Assembly: GCA_015655335.1 (NCBI GenBank)
Contig: JAATFF010000121.1
Span: 1-45,146 of the forward strand
Direction of reading: 5' to 3'
Length of the DNA: 45,146 nt
From: Lysobacterales bacterium
Lineage (GTDB): Bacteria; Pseudomonadota; Gammaproteobacteria; Xanthomonadales; Rhodanobacteraceae
Part shown: positions 23,481 through 31,262 of the stretch, in pieces
Position numbering within the stretch: position 1 is the first letter of the stretch
Layout: every line of letters starts with the position of its first letter
Notes under the pieces: model-generated
Told to the model about the DNA's origin: nothing
Database searches by the model: none
Seen by the model: the letters and a program-made list of their open reading frames with translations, nothing else
Made by a program: the position numbers and the translations under genes

Positions 23481-25400
23481 ATGTCGCCCGATACCGATCC
23501 ATTGCCCGTTGTTACCGCAAGACATCGCGCGCTTACCATTGTTGCGAGCGGGACGGTGTTGGCCCTGCTTTATTTCGGCAGGGATGTGTTGATTCCGATT
23601 ACGCTCGCGCTGCTGCTGAGCTTGCTGATTGCTCCGTTGATCCGTATTTTGCGCAGGATCGGGCTAGGGCATGGATTTTCCGTATTGATCGCGGTGCTTG
23701 CGTTGGCGCTGTTAGTAGTGGGGCTGGCGACCACGATCGGTTCGCAGGTCGTGAACATGGCCAAGAGCCTCCCGCAATACGAGGCGACCATTGACGCGAA
23801 GGCACGGACCCTGCGTGCGATGTCCCTGGGTCGCATGGCGGCGATGCAAGGCGAAGCCGGCAAGATGATGAATCAATTCGGCGATACCGAAGCCGACGCA
23901 TCGGCTACATCGGATGCGCGTCAGGAACTCGCCTCGTCCACGCATCTCGTGCCGGTGGAAGTGCATGCCGCGCGGGTCAGTCCCATGGAAGTGGTTACAC
24001 GCGTTTTTTCTTCGATCTGGACGCCTTTGGAGACGGCGGGCATCGTGCTGGTCGTGCTTATCTTTGTGCTGCTCGAACATGAGGCCTTGCGGGATCGCTT
24101 TATCCGACTTGCCGGCGGTGCCGATTTGCGCGCGACAACCGCGGCCATCAACGATGCCAGTGAGCGGCTTTCGCGTTTTTTCGTTTCGCAGTTCGCCGTC
24201 AATTTTGGCGTCGGCGTGCTGATCTTTGTGGGACTGAAGATCATCGGCCTGCCCAACGCGCCATTGTGGGCCACGCTCACGGTGGTGATGCGATTCGTTC
24301 CCTATGTGGGCGTTTGGCTGGTGGCGATTCTTGCCACGGTGTTGGCGGCGGCCGTCAGTCCAGGCTGGTCGTTGATGCTTATGACCATCGCGCTCTATGT
24401 GGTGGTGGAGATGATTGTCGCGGAAGTCGTCGAGCCGCAGTTGTATGGGCACAACACCGGACTCTCGCCGCTCGCCGTTGTGGTAGCGGCGATCTTCTGG
24501 AGCTGGTTGTGGGGACCGATCGGATTGGTCGTGTCCACACCGTTGACGCTATGCCTCGTGGTTGCGGGTCGCCACGTGAAGGCGTTGAGCTTGCTGGACA
24601 TTCTGCTAGGCGACATGCCGGCACTCACCATGCCGCAGCGCTTTTACCAACGCGCGCTATCGGGTGACTCCGATGAGATCATTGCCAGCGCGCACGTGTT
24701 CCTGAAGCGCCGAACCTTCGCCGCCTACTGCGACGTGGTCTTGCTGCCGGCCTTGCAGCTTGGCCGAATTGACTTGTCGCAAGGGATGATCGGTCCTGCG
24801 CAACAGGTCAAATTACGCAGTGCCATCGTAAGGGTCATCGAATCCCTCGGTAACGAGACGCGCAACGGGGCGCGCTGGAAGCCGCGTGCGTCGGTGTTGA
24901 GCGACTCCAGTCTTGGCCGTGTTCTGCGCCAGCGACGCGAGAGTGTGAGTGGACGATGGCAAGGGCCGCTCGCCGTAGCGCCAGGATCGATCGTGCTTTG
25001 CGTGGAGATAGGCGGCCCGATGGACGATCTGGCCACGGAAATCCTCGCCCGCATCCTGCGCGATCTGAACATCGATGCTCGCCATCTATCGGTCGAGGAT
25101 ATCGACGCCTACGCTGCGGAACCGCATCCGGAAGCAACGCCCAACAGTGTGTCGATGGTGTACGTAGTGAGTGCGTCGCCGAGTAAGGAGTGGGAGCAGG
25201 GCGATACCGTGTCCGCCGATATGCGTGGTCGTTTTCCCGACGCGTGTCTGATTGGCTTGCTGCTGCCGGAGTTGCTGGCCGTACCCGAGGCGCGGGAGGC
25301 CTATGCCGCGGTCAATCAGATTGCCAATTCCTTTGAAGAAGCGGCGCAACAAGCGATTGCCCGGTTCCCCGATAACGCCGGAACGTCGCGCAACGCGTGA
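23481..25400 (+). CDS. AI-2E family transporter (PerM/TqsA type) with long C-terminal tail
   Basis: I chose the ATG at 23481, with GGAG seven bases upstream; the longer frame from 23319 has none. The 639-residue protein has the eight-helix AI-2E domain in the first 375 residues, with 'FGRDVLIPITLALLLSLLIAPL' at the start and 'LWGPIGLVVSTPLTLCLVVAGRHV' at the end. The remaining 265 residues are cytosolic; residues about 495-600 ('IVLCVEIGGPMDDLATEILARIL') look like an alpha/beta fold of the B12-binding type. Family members export small molecules or ions; only a few are shown to carry autoinducer 2. Confidence 0.87.
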   Translation: MSPDTDPLPVVTARHRALTIVASGTVLALLYFGRDVLIPITLALLLSLLIAPLIRILRRIGLGHGFSVLIAVLALALLVVGLATTIGSQVVNMAKSLPQYEATIDAKARTLRAMSLGRMAAMQGEAGKMMNQFGDTEADASATSDARQELASSTHLVPVEVHAARVSPMEVVTRVFSSIWTPLETAGIVLVVLIFVLLEHEALRDRFIRLAGGADLRATTAAINDASERLSRFFVSQFAVNFGVGVLIFVGLKIIGLPNAPLWATLTVVMRFVPYVGVWLVAILATVLAAAVSPGWSLMLMTIALYVVVEMIVAEVVEPQLYGHNTGLSPLAVVVAAIFWSWLWGPIGLVVSTPLTLCLVVAGRHVKALSLLDILLGDMPALTMPQRFYQRALSGDSDEIIASAHVFLKRRTFAAYCDVVLLPALQLGRIDLSQGMIGPAQQVKLRSAIVRVIESLGNETRNGARWKPRASVLSDSSLGRVLRQRRESVSGRWQGPLAVAPGSIVLCVEIGGPMDDLATEILARILRDLNIDARHLSVEDIDAYAAEPHPEATPNSVSMVYVVSASPSKEWEQGDTVSADMRGRFPDACLIGLLLPELLAVPEAREAYAAVNQIANSFEEAAQQAIARFPDNAGTSRNA

Positions 25401-25458
25401 CCTCAACTTGCCAAAATTCAGCCGAGCGTTTGCGTTCACGCCGAGCTGCCATCGATCG

Positions 25459-26268
25459 TCACGCTACCCGGGTACTCCGGCACGCCGGATAGCCGGAGCA
25501 ACCCCAAAACGTTTTCCCCGACCGTCGATTCGCCCGCGGCACCATCGAGCGACCGCACGCCGGGCAAATGGGTTCGAAGCCGCTGAATGCTTCGGTATTT
25601 TTCACGGGCTTGTGTTTTGACGCGGTGGTCCTTTGACTTTCCCGCACCATGTCGAGCAATGCACTGCCATGAATCAGTTCGATGGGCTTGCCTTGCACAA
25701 ATTGTTCGGCGGCATCGGTGTAGCTGCCGATAGCCACGATCTTGACGGCATCGGCATGATGGTGGCCAAGCAATCCGTACATTTCGCGCACCACGCGGAC
25801 GTCCACCAGCTTGGTGCGCCATTGCTTGCACTGCACCAGGGTCATGGCGCTGTCTTTGCGCAGTATCAGATCGACACCGCCATCCGCACCGCCTAAGCCG
25901 GTTTCTTGCACGTTATAGCCTTGCCGGCGAAACGCTTCGCCAACCAACATTTCGAATTCGCGCCAATCGATGGCACTCAGGCTATTCAGATTGGTTTGTG
26001 TGTCCAGCAATTGCGAGCGCCGCCGGCTGTCCATGTAGGAAATCAACGCGGCGACCCAGCACATGCCCAGCAGCAGCCACGCGACCGCCGTGCTGGAGCC
26101 TTGGCGGAGCTGCTGTCCAAGCGCCTGCCCAACGGGGCCGCCGAGGGCGAACAGAAACCAGGCAAGCACGTAGCGCACACTGATGTAGCCGGCGATGCCC
26201 AGGGCAATACAGGCCGGCCAAGGCAACCTGGAAACTACATCTATGCCGCTTTCTTTGCGCCTTGCCAC
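25459..26268 (-). CDS. Membrane-anchored Mrr-type nuclease with topoisomerase zinc ribbon
   Basis: The 269-residue protein has two N-terminal membrane helices (about 18-43 and 60-80), then an Mrr-like endonuclease domain 'WREFEMLVGEAFRRQGYNVQETGLGGADGGVDLILRKDSAMTLVQCKQWR'. The catalytic D-QxK residues are intact (GVDL, QCKQW). A C-terminal zinc ribbon 'CPACGRSMVPRANRRSGKTFWGCSGYPAC' is of the topoisomerase I type with four Cys. This order is common for housekeeping 'restriction endonuclease' family proteins of unknown target; no methylase is beside it, so it is not a typical restriction system. Confidence 0.88.
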   Translation of the reverse strand: MARRKESGIDVVSRLPWPACIALGIAGYISVRYVLAWFLFALGGPVGQALGQQLRQGSSTAVAWLLLGMCWVAALISYMDSRRRSQLLDTQTNLNSLSAIDWREFEMLVGEAFRRQGYNVQETGLGGADGGVDLILRKDSAMTLVQCKQWRTKLVDVRVVREMYGLLGHHHADAVKIVAIGSYTDAAEQFVQGKPIELIHGSALLDMVRESQRTTASKHKPVKNTEAFSGFEPICPACGRSMVPRANRRSGKTFWGCSGYPACRSTRVA

Positions 26269-26694
26269 CGTTCCCCCTCGAGCACCGCATCACATCGTGT
26301 CAACATGCTGTGTATGCGACTTCACGTCATTCCGCAACGACCCTGGAAGAGTAAGCAGGAATTGAGCCAAGGCCGGTCGAATCGGCACGGAGGAGCATCT
26401 TGCTTTTGGCGGCAGCAAGTTACCGAGGGGCAGGGGGACGATCCCTGCGATAGCGCAGATTCCGGGTGTGCTGCGGATAGGCACTTTGCCGAAGCGAGGT
26501 GACTAAAAAGGTCCATTTCTTTCATCCATTGGGCCGCAAGAGGCAGGCATCGCTGGCGGCGAAAGCGTGGTCTTGCTGGGACCGAAGGCTCGCGGTGCCC
26601 TAACCCATCAGCCGGAAGGTGCGCGTGGACGTACTGTCAGGAATTTTGTCCAGGGTGGCGTTGGCGACAATGGCATCGATGACCGATGTCGGAA

Positions 26695-27035
26695 TCATCG
26701 GATCGTTTTCGTGAAAGAGTGGCTTACTTGGACGCTTGGTGGCCTTGCCGATTCAGCTTTCGATTTGCGCACGCGCAAGGGCGGTCCGATTTTTTGCAAG
26801 TCGTGCGAGTTTGGGTTGGGCTGGAGCATGCGTGCATTTTGTGCGTCGACTTGCGCACCGCTGAAAATGATCTCGTTCGATGCGGCTTTCTTTTGCATCC
26901 AATAGTCGGGCGATAGCATGGCGCCGATCACGGCCGATGGAGGCATCGGCCGTGTGGCGTCAACGCAGAGAACAGGTGTGCAGGTCAGGGCTAATGCCAG
27001 AGCGTTTACGACGCGTAAAACGATTGGCGTGAAAA
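26695..27035 (-). pseudogene. Remnant of an SH3/NlpC-P60 peptidase gene (N-terminal domain)
   Basis: Read on the minus strand, 'NALALALTCTPVLCVDATR' looks like a signal peptide, followed by 'GAMLSPDYWMQKKAASNEII' and 'QVDAQNARMLQ..NSHDLQKIG'. This fits the N-terminal stabilising domain of NlpC/P60 wall peptidases with SH3 domains. No start codon is in frame, and stops cut the frame at 26695; similar residues seem to continue in another frame to about 26590. The rest, to 26290, holds no clear gene. It is a decayed gene. Confidence 0.5.
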
Positions 27036-27057
27036 GTTCTCGGTTCGTGTCGATCGT

Positions 27058-27213
27058 TCAAGAGGCCGAGCTGTTCGATGCTGCGACGGGTGCATGATTT
27101 GCCACGGCGTTCGGTGCAGCTGACGACGTGGTGAGCATGGCGCCGAACGTCAGCACGCAGACGAGCAGGCAAACAGCGAAAAGGCTTTGCAACATCAAAG
27201 TCTCGAATTTCAT
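27058..27213 (-). CDS. MKFE family small membrane protein, 51 residues
   Basis: The product starts MKFETLMLQSLF, has one hydrophobic helix (VCLLVCVLTFGAML) and then a 24-residue Ala/Ser/Asn-rich tail on the far side of the membrane (tail 'ANHAPVAASNSSAS'). CGGAG lies seven bases before the ATG. The promoter plan is the same as at the tandem and 30037 loci. Compared with the 27-residue copies it has gained the polar tail, which is shared with the 30037 gene ('AHAPAV'). Function unknown. Confidence 0.78.
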   Translation of the reverse strand: MKFETLMLQSLFAVCLLVCVLTFGAMLTTSSAAPNAVANHAPVAASNSSAS

Positions 27214-27258
27214 GGCGGTTCTCCGTAGGTCAGGAAATGAAGCTCTCGAGAGATAGAT

Positions 27259-27275
27259 GGCAAAGCCCGTGCCAA
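27259..27275 (-). promoter_or_regulatory. Sigma-54 promoter of the 27.2 kb MKFE gene
   Basis: On the minus strand: TTGGCACGGGCTTTGCC, a near-consensus RpoN site. GG (27272-27273) and GC (27260-27261) are ten bases apart. Confidence 0.85.
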
Positions 27276-27341
27276 CGATGCTCATGTGTGGAAAACCGCA
27301 GTGCATAGCCATTTCTTTAAAAACTTTCCCACGTGGATGCG

Positions 27342-27385
27342 TGTCCGCGGACGATGTGTCCGGACAGGGCACGGACAACGGACAG
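27342..27385. promoter_or_regulatory. TGTCCG/CGGACA activator sites, 27.2 kb locus
   Basis: TGTCCGCGGAC (27342-27352), a perfect palindrome TGTCCGGACA (27357-27366) and two further CGGACA half sites (27372-27377, 27379-27384). The group begins 82 bp from the -12 element. Confidence 0.75.
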
Positions 27386-27465
27386 TGCATGGGGATGTCG
27401 TGAAGACGGAGAGTCGATCTGCTCGGATTCCTCGATGCGCAAGGTTCGATGTGCCAGTACGCCAA

Positions 27466-28022
27466 CTATCAAAGCAGAAATACGGATCGAGTCATTTCAC
27501 TTGCCGATCACGAATGCAATAACGTTAATCCGGCTTTTTCAACAACGAAGCCATTCGCTTGGCGTCGTTTTTCTTTTCCTATTTCGGATCGATAACCGAA
27601 TGGGACCAAAACGCAATTTGTTGCGGTGTATACGTTGCGTGAGTTCTTAGGCATCACTTTCGTTTCACGCATTCCATGCGATGAAGATATGTCTATAGAA
27701 GCGTTGCGAGGGGTATCGCTTCCTTTAGATCGGTCTAAGTCTTGTGATGTGATGTCGATCAAAAAAGCCTTGTTTCTTCGTGTCATTCTTCAGTGCCTTG
27801 GAAACAACGACTCGTCGAGTAGAGCGGCACGCAATCATCAATAGCCGCAACAGCGACCATCGCTGTGATGTACGGGGATCGTAGTGAGTAAGTGAGAACG
27901 CGAAGTCGTTTCGACGGCTTTGCGACGGTAGCGCACGCCTTCTCAACACCGCTGTGAACAACTGCGGAGGGTTAGTGTGCGCGCCAAAATCCGCTCAATT
28001 CCTACCAATGGGGTAATTACCA
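27466..28022. other. Gene-free stretch before the S53 peptidase
   Basis: About 550 bases with lower GC than the surroundings. Frames of up to 92 codons occur here but have no ribosome site or family pattern. The promoter of the peptidase gene should lie in the right half; I could not fix it. Confidence 0.4.
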
Positions 28023-29759
28023 ATGATTAGATTCGATGCGACTGGAAATCTGGGAAATGGGGATTCGCGCTTTGCTCGAAAAGCGTGTTCGCTCGCGCTT
28101 GCCGTTGCCATGGCATTCGGCGCAACCACTGCGGCTCAGGCCGCGCAAGTTTACACGCATCACCTGCGGGACGCGGTGAGTCAAGGTACGGCGAAGCAGG
28201 TCGGTAGCCTTGCTGCTAATCAAATGATGAGTCTGGATGTCGTTTTGCCAGTGCGCGATCAGGCTGGCCTCGACGCGTTTGTGGCCGATGTCACTAATCC
28301 GGCGAGCGCTAATTTTCGCCACTACCTGACACCTGCACAGTTCACCGCGAAATTCGGCCCAACCCAGAATGACTATGACACCGTCGTTCAATACCTCGGC
28401 AGAAACGGACTGACGATCACTGGCGGTAGCCGCGATGGTATGGACGTCCAAGTGGCAGGCCCTGTTTCTGCGGTTGAAGCGGCTTTCAACGTCAAGATGC
28501 ATACGTATCAGCATCCCACGGAAAATCGCGTCTTTTTCAGCGCAGATCGTGAGCCCACCACCTCGCTGGCGATTCCGCTGTGGCATGTCTCCGGTTTAAA
28601 CAACTATTCGATCCCGCATCCGTTGCTCGTCAAGAAGAGCGACTATGCGCAGGCTCACGGCATCAGTCCCGATGCCGTCGTCTCTCATGCGACGACGGGC
28701 TCGGGTCCTTCTGCCTCGTTCCTGGGCAGCGATATGCGTGCTGTGTATTACGGCGGCACAGCGCTTACCGGTGCGGGTGAGAACCTGGGATTGTTCGAGT
28801 ATGAAGGCACCGATCTGGCGGATCTGACCACCTACTACAAGAACGTGCATCAAACCAACAATGTCCCGGTGACGCTGCTGTCGACCGACGGCACCAGCAC
28901 GGCTTGCGTCGATTCAAGGTCGGGCGGTGACTGCGACGACACCGAGCAGACGCTCGACATGACTCAAGCCCTCGGCATGGCCCCGGGCCTTAGCAGCCTG
29001 GTGGTGTATATCGGTTCCACCGATACCGCCATCATCAGCGCCATGACGACTCACAGCCCGCTGCCATCCACCATTGGCTGTTCGTGGGGCTGGACGCCGG
29101 ATGATCCGTCCACGCTCGATCCGTACTTCGAGAAGATGGCCGCTCAAGGCCAGACGTTCTTCGCCGCATCCGGTGACAGTTCGACGTGGTCGTCGAGAAA
29201 TGAAGCCTGGCCGGCTGACGATGCGTATGTGATTTCCGTCGGTGGCACCGATCTGACGACCGCCAGCGCGGGGGGAGCGTGGAAGTCGGAAACGGCATGG
29301 GTCGACAGCGGTGGCGGCATTTCGCCCGACAAGATCGCCATTCCTTCGTGGCAAAAGGCTAGCGGCATCATCAATTCAAGCAACAAGGGTTCGACCACGT
29401 ATCGCAATGGCCCGGATGTTTCGGCCAACGCCAACTTCACCTTCTACACCTGTTCGGATCAAACCACGTGCCTTGCCAACGATTACGGCGGCACCAGTTT
29501 CGCCGCGCCCATGTGGGCGGCATACATCGCGCTGGTCAATCAACAATCCGTCGCCAACGGTGGCGCGCGGATCGGCAACTTCAACGCGACCGTCTATCCG
29601 GAGAACGAGTCGGGCGGCGCATTGACATCCACCTTTACGACTGACTTCCACGACATCACCAGCGGCAAGTCCGGCAGTTATTCCGCCGTGACCGGCTATG
29701 ACTTGGTGACAGGTTGGGGCAGTCCGAAAGTGGGGCTGATCACGACATTGGCGCAATAG
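28023..29759 (+). CDS. S53 family serine-carboxyl peptidase (xanthomonalisin/sedolisin type), secreted proenzyme
   Basis: The 578-residue proenzyme has a signal peptide (about 1-41), a pro-kumamolisin activation domain (about 45-190, 'PASANFRHYLTPAQFTAKFGPT') and a sedolisin catalytic domain. Catalytic residues are visible: Glu308 and Asp312 in 'DTEQTLDMTQAL', oxyanion Asp385 in 'AASGDSS' and Ser492 in 'YGGTSFAAP'. Calcium ligands lie in 'DFHDITSG' (541-548) and 'GYDLVTGWG'. The enzyme should cleave itself and digest proteins outside the cell at acid pH. It ends with a strong terminator and is flanked by two MKFE genes on the other strand. Confidence 0.93.
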   Translation: MIRFDATGNLGNGDSRFARKACSLALAVAMAFGATTAAQAAQVYTHHLRDAVSQGTAKQVGSLAANQMMSLDVVLPVRDQAGLDAFVADVTNPASANFRHYLTPAQFTAKFGPTQNDYDTVVQYLGRNGLTITGGSRDGMDVQVAGPVSAVEAAFNVKMHTYQHPTENRVFFSADREPTTSLAIPLWHVSGLNNYSIPHPLLVKKSDYAQAHGISPDAVVSHATTGSGPSASFLGSDMRAVYYGGTALTGAGENLGLFEYEGTDLADLTTYYKNVHQTNNVPVTLLSTDGTSTACVDSRSGGDCDDTEQTLDMTQALGMAPGLSSLVVYIGSTDTAIISAMTTHSPLPSTIGCSWGWTPDDPSTLDPYFEKMAAQGQTFFAASGDSSTWSSRNEAWPADDAYVISVGGTDLTTASAGGAWKSETAWVDSGGGISPDKIAIPSWQKASGIINSSNKGSTTYRNGPDVSANANFTFYTCSDQTTCLANDYGGTSFAAPMWAAYIALVNQQSVANGGARIGNFNATVYPENESGGALTSTFTTDFHDITSGKSGSYSAVTGYDLVTGWGSPKVGLITTLAQ

Positions 29760-29804
29760 TCGTTATAGACGCAGATCGCAAAAAAAGCGTCTAGCTCGCT
29801 TTAG

Positions 29805-29832
29805 AGGCCCGGGATTCAACCCGGGCCTTTTT
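29805..29832 (+). terminator. Intrinsic terminator of the S53 peptidase gene
   Basis: AGGCCCGGG (29805-29813) pairs with CCCGGGCCT (29820-29828) around ATTCAA, followed by TTTTT. Confidence 0.92.
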
Positions 29833-29881
29833 ATCCGCAAGGGATCCGTCGCGGAAGAATCGGAATCATTTTTTTTGCTGA

Positions 29882-30037
29882 TCAACCGGCCGAGTTAGCG
29901 ATGGTTACCGCAGGTGCATGAGCGGCTGCCACATTCGGCACCGTTGTTTTGGCAGTGAGCATCGCGCCCATGGTCAGCACGCAGACCAACATGCAGGCGG
30001 TGAAAAGGCTCTTCAGCATCAGGCTCTCGAATTTCAT
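29882..30037 (-). CDS. MKFE family small membrane protein, 51 residues, second long copy
   Basis: The product starts MKFESLMLKSLF, with a hydrophobic helix (ACMLVCVLTMGAML) and a tail 'AAAHAPAVTIANSAG'. CGGAG precedes the ATG, as in the other copies. Sigma-54 promoter and activator sites lie upstream. It is divergent from the alpha/beta hydrolase gene at 30397 and convergent with the S53 peptidase. The paired 'AHAP' tail in both long copies suggests a conserved outer segment. Confidence 0.78.
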   Translation of the reverse strand: MKFESLMLKSLFTACMLVCVLTMGAMLTAKTTVPNVAAAHAPAVTIANSAG

Positions 30038-30083
30038 GACCATTCTCCGTGGGTAAGGAAATGAAGCGTTCGAGGTTATAGAT

Positions 30084-30100
30084 GGCAAAGCCCATGCCAA
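30084..30100 (-). promoter_or_regulatory. Sigma-54 promoter of the 30.0 kb MKFE gene
   Basis: On the minus strand: TTGGCATGGGCTTTGCC. GG (30097-30098) and GC (30085-30086) are ten bases apart. Confidence 0.85.
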
Positions 30101-30166
30101 GGGTTTAAATGCACTGGCGATCGCGTTGCTAAGCCATTTCGCTGATCGCGGCTACGGCTGGCGGGC

Positions 30167-30201
30167 TGTCCGCGGACGATGTCCGGGCGCGGCACGGACA
30201 G
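30167..30201. promoter_or_regulatory. TGTCCG/CGGACA activator sites, 30.0 kb locus
   Basis: TGTCCGCGGAC (30167-30177), a weaker TGTCCGGG (30180-30187) and a half site CACGGACAG (30193-30201). The first site begins 82 bp from the -12 element, the same as at 27.3 kb. Confidence 0.7.
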
Positions 30202-30396
30202 CCGAGGCGTGTTCAACCACCGGAGTGCTTATCGCCTTGAAGCGATCGGATTTCTGTGCGGGAACCGGGAACGGCAAAGGTCCGTGCAGATGCCGCGGAT
30301 GGGGCTTGGGCTGCTGGCGGCTGTGCCAAGAGACATGCTTTGTTGATGCCCCGTTGCGCGTAAGCTTCCGTTCGAAGTCGCAACGGGAATTCAGCC

Positions 30397-31248
30397 ATGA
30401 ACTCGACCGTTACTTCCAAATCGGCAACAGGCATCACGCTGGGGTTGATGCTGATGTTTTTATTCAATGCGTGTGCTGCCGCCGCGACGTGTTCGCCGGC
30501 GCGCGTCGATGTAGGTGGTTACCGAGTCTGGATGCAAGTTGCGGGTGAAGGAGAGCCCACGGTCGTTTTCGAGAACGGCGGCGGCGATGATGCATCGGTG
30601 TGGATGAAGGTCGAGCCTGAGGTTCGTCAGCATAGCGGTGTGCGCACGGTACTTTACGATCGTGCGGGGTTGGGACAAAGCGATCCTAAGCCAGGCCCCT
30701 ATAGCATCGACAACGAAGTGACTGCACTCGAACAGGCGCTGCGTCAGTGCGGAGTCAGTGGCCCCATCGTGCTGGTAGCGCATTCCTATGGCGGTTTTGT
30801 AAGCATGCTGATGGCGGCGAACGATCACCGCGTTGCTGGCATTGTCTTTGTCGATGCAAATCTTCCCGGTTTTTTCGACGACACTGAGGTCAAGCGAATA
30901 CAGGCGGTGTACACGCCGCAGTTCGGCGCATTGCAACGCGCCAAACCCGAGCTTGCGCGGGTGATGATTCCACTGATGCAGGCGTATTCGGAAACGGCTA
31001 AGCGCGTGCGTTCGGTGAGCATTCCGTTGACGTTGCCGGTCATCGACATCGTGGCCGAAAAGACCTGGGTGGATACGCCGCAGGAAGTCGCCGCGATGAG
31101 GCAAACGCATGCCAGTTTCGTCGCAGCTTCGCCCGCGCGACAGGCAGTGTTCGCCAAAGGTAGTAGCCACCAAGTGATGAAGGATCGCACTGACCTTGTT
31201 ATCGACGCCGTCGAACGCATGGTGGTGCGAGTTCGGGACCGAAAGTAG
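30397..31248 (+). CDS. Alpha/beta hydrolase, exported
   Basis: The 283-residue protein has a signal peptide (to about 31), an oxyanion region 'VVFENGGGDDASVW', the nucleophile elbow 'LVAHSYGGFVS' with its Ser, and 'GSSHQVMKDRTDLV' near the end, which provides the catalytic His. It looks like an esterase or lipase-like hydrolase of the periplasm. The substrate cannot be read from the sequence. It is a single gene that is divergent from the 30037 MKFE gene, with about 360 bases between them, most of which are that gene's promoter. Confidence 0.87.
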   Translation: MNSTVTSKSATGITLGLMLMFLFNACAAAATCSPARVDVGGYRVWMQVAGEGEPTVVFENGGGDDASVWMKVEPEVRQHSGVRTVLYDRAGLGQSDPKPGPYSIDNEVTALEQALRQCGVSGPIVLVAHSYGGFVSMLMAANDHRVAGIVFVDANLPGFFDDTEVKRIQAVYTPQFGALQRAKPELARVMIPLMQAYSETAKRVRSVSIPLTLPVIDIVAEKTWVDTPQEVAAMRQTHASFVAASPARQAVFAKGSSHQVMKDRTDLVIDAVERMVVRVRDRK

Positions 31249-31262
31249 GGTGCTCAGCTAGC

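Noticed and set aside
26567..26905. Plus-strand 112-codon frame
   Set aside because: The opposite strand carries the NlpC/P60-like remnant, so this is its shadow.
27508..27786. 92-codon minus-strand frame upstream of the S53 peptidase
   Set aside because: No recognisable pattern and no good start; the region is low in GC compared with nearby genes.
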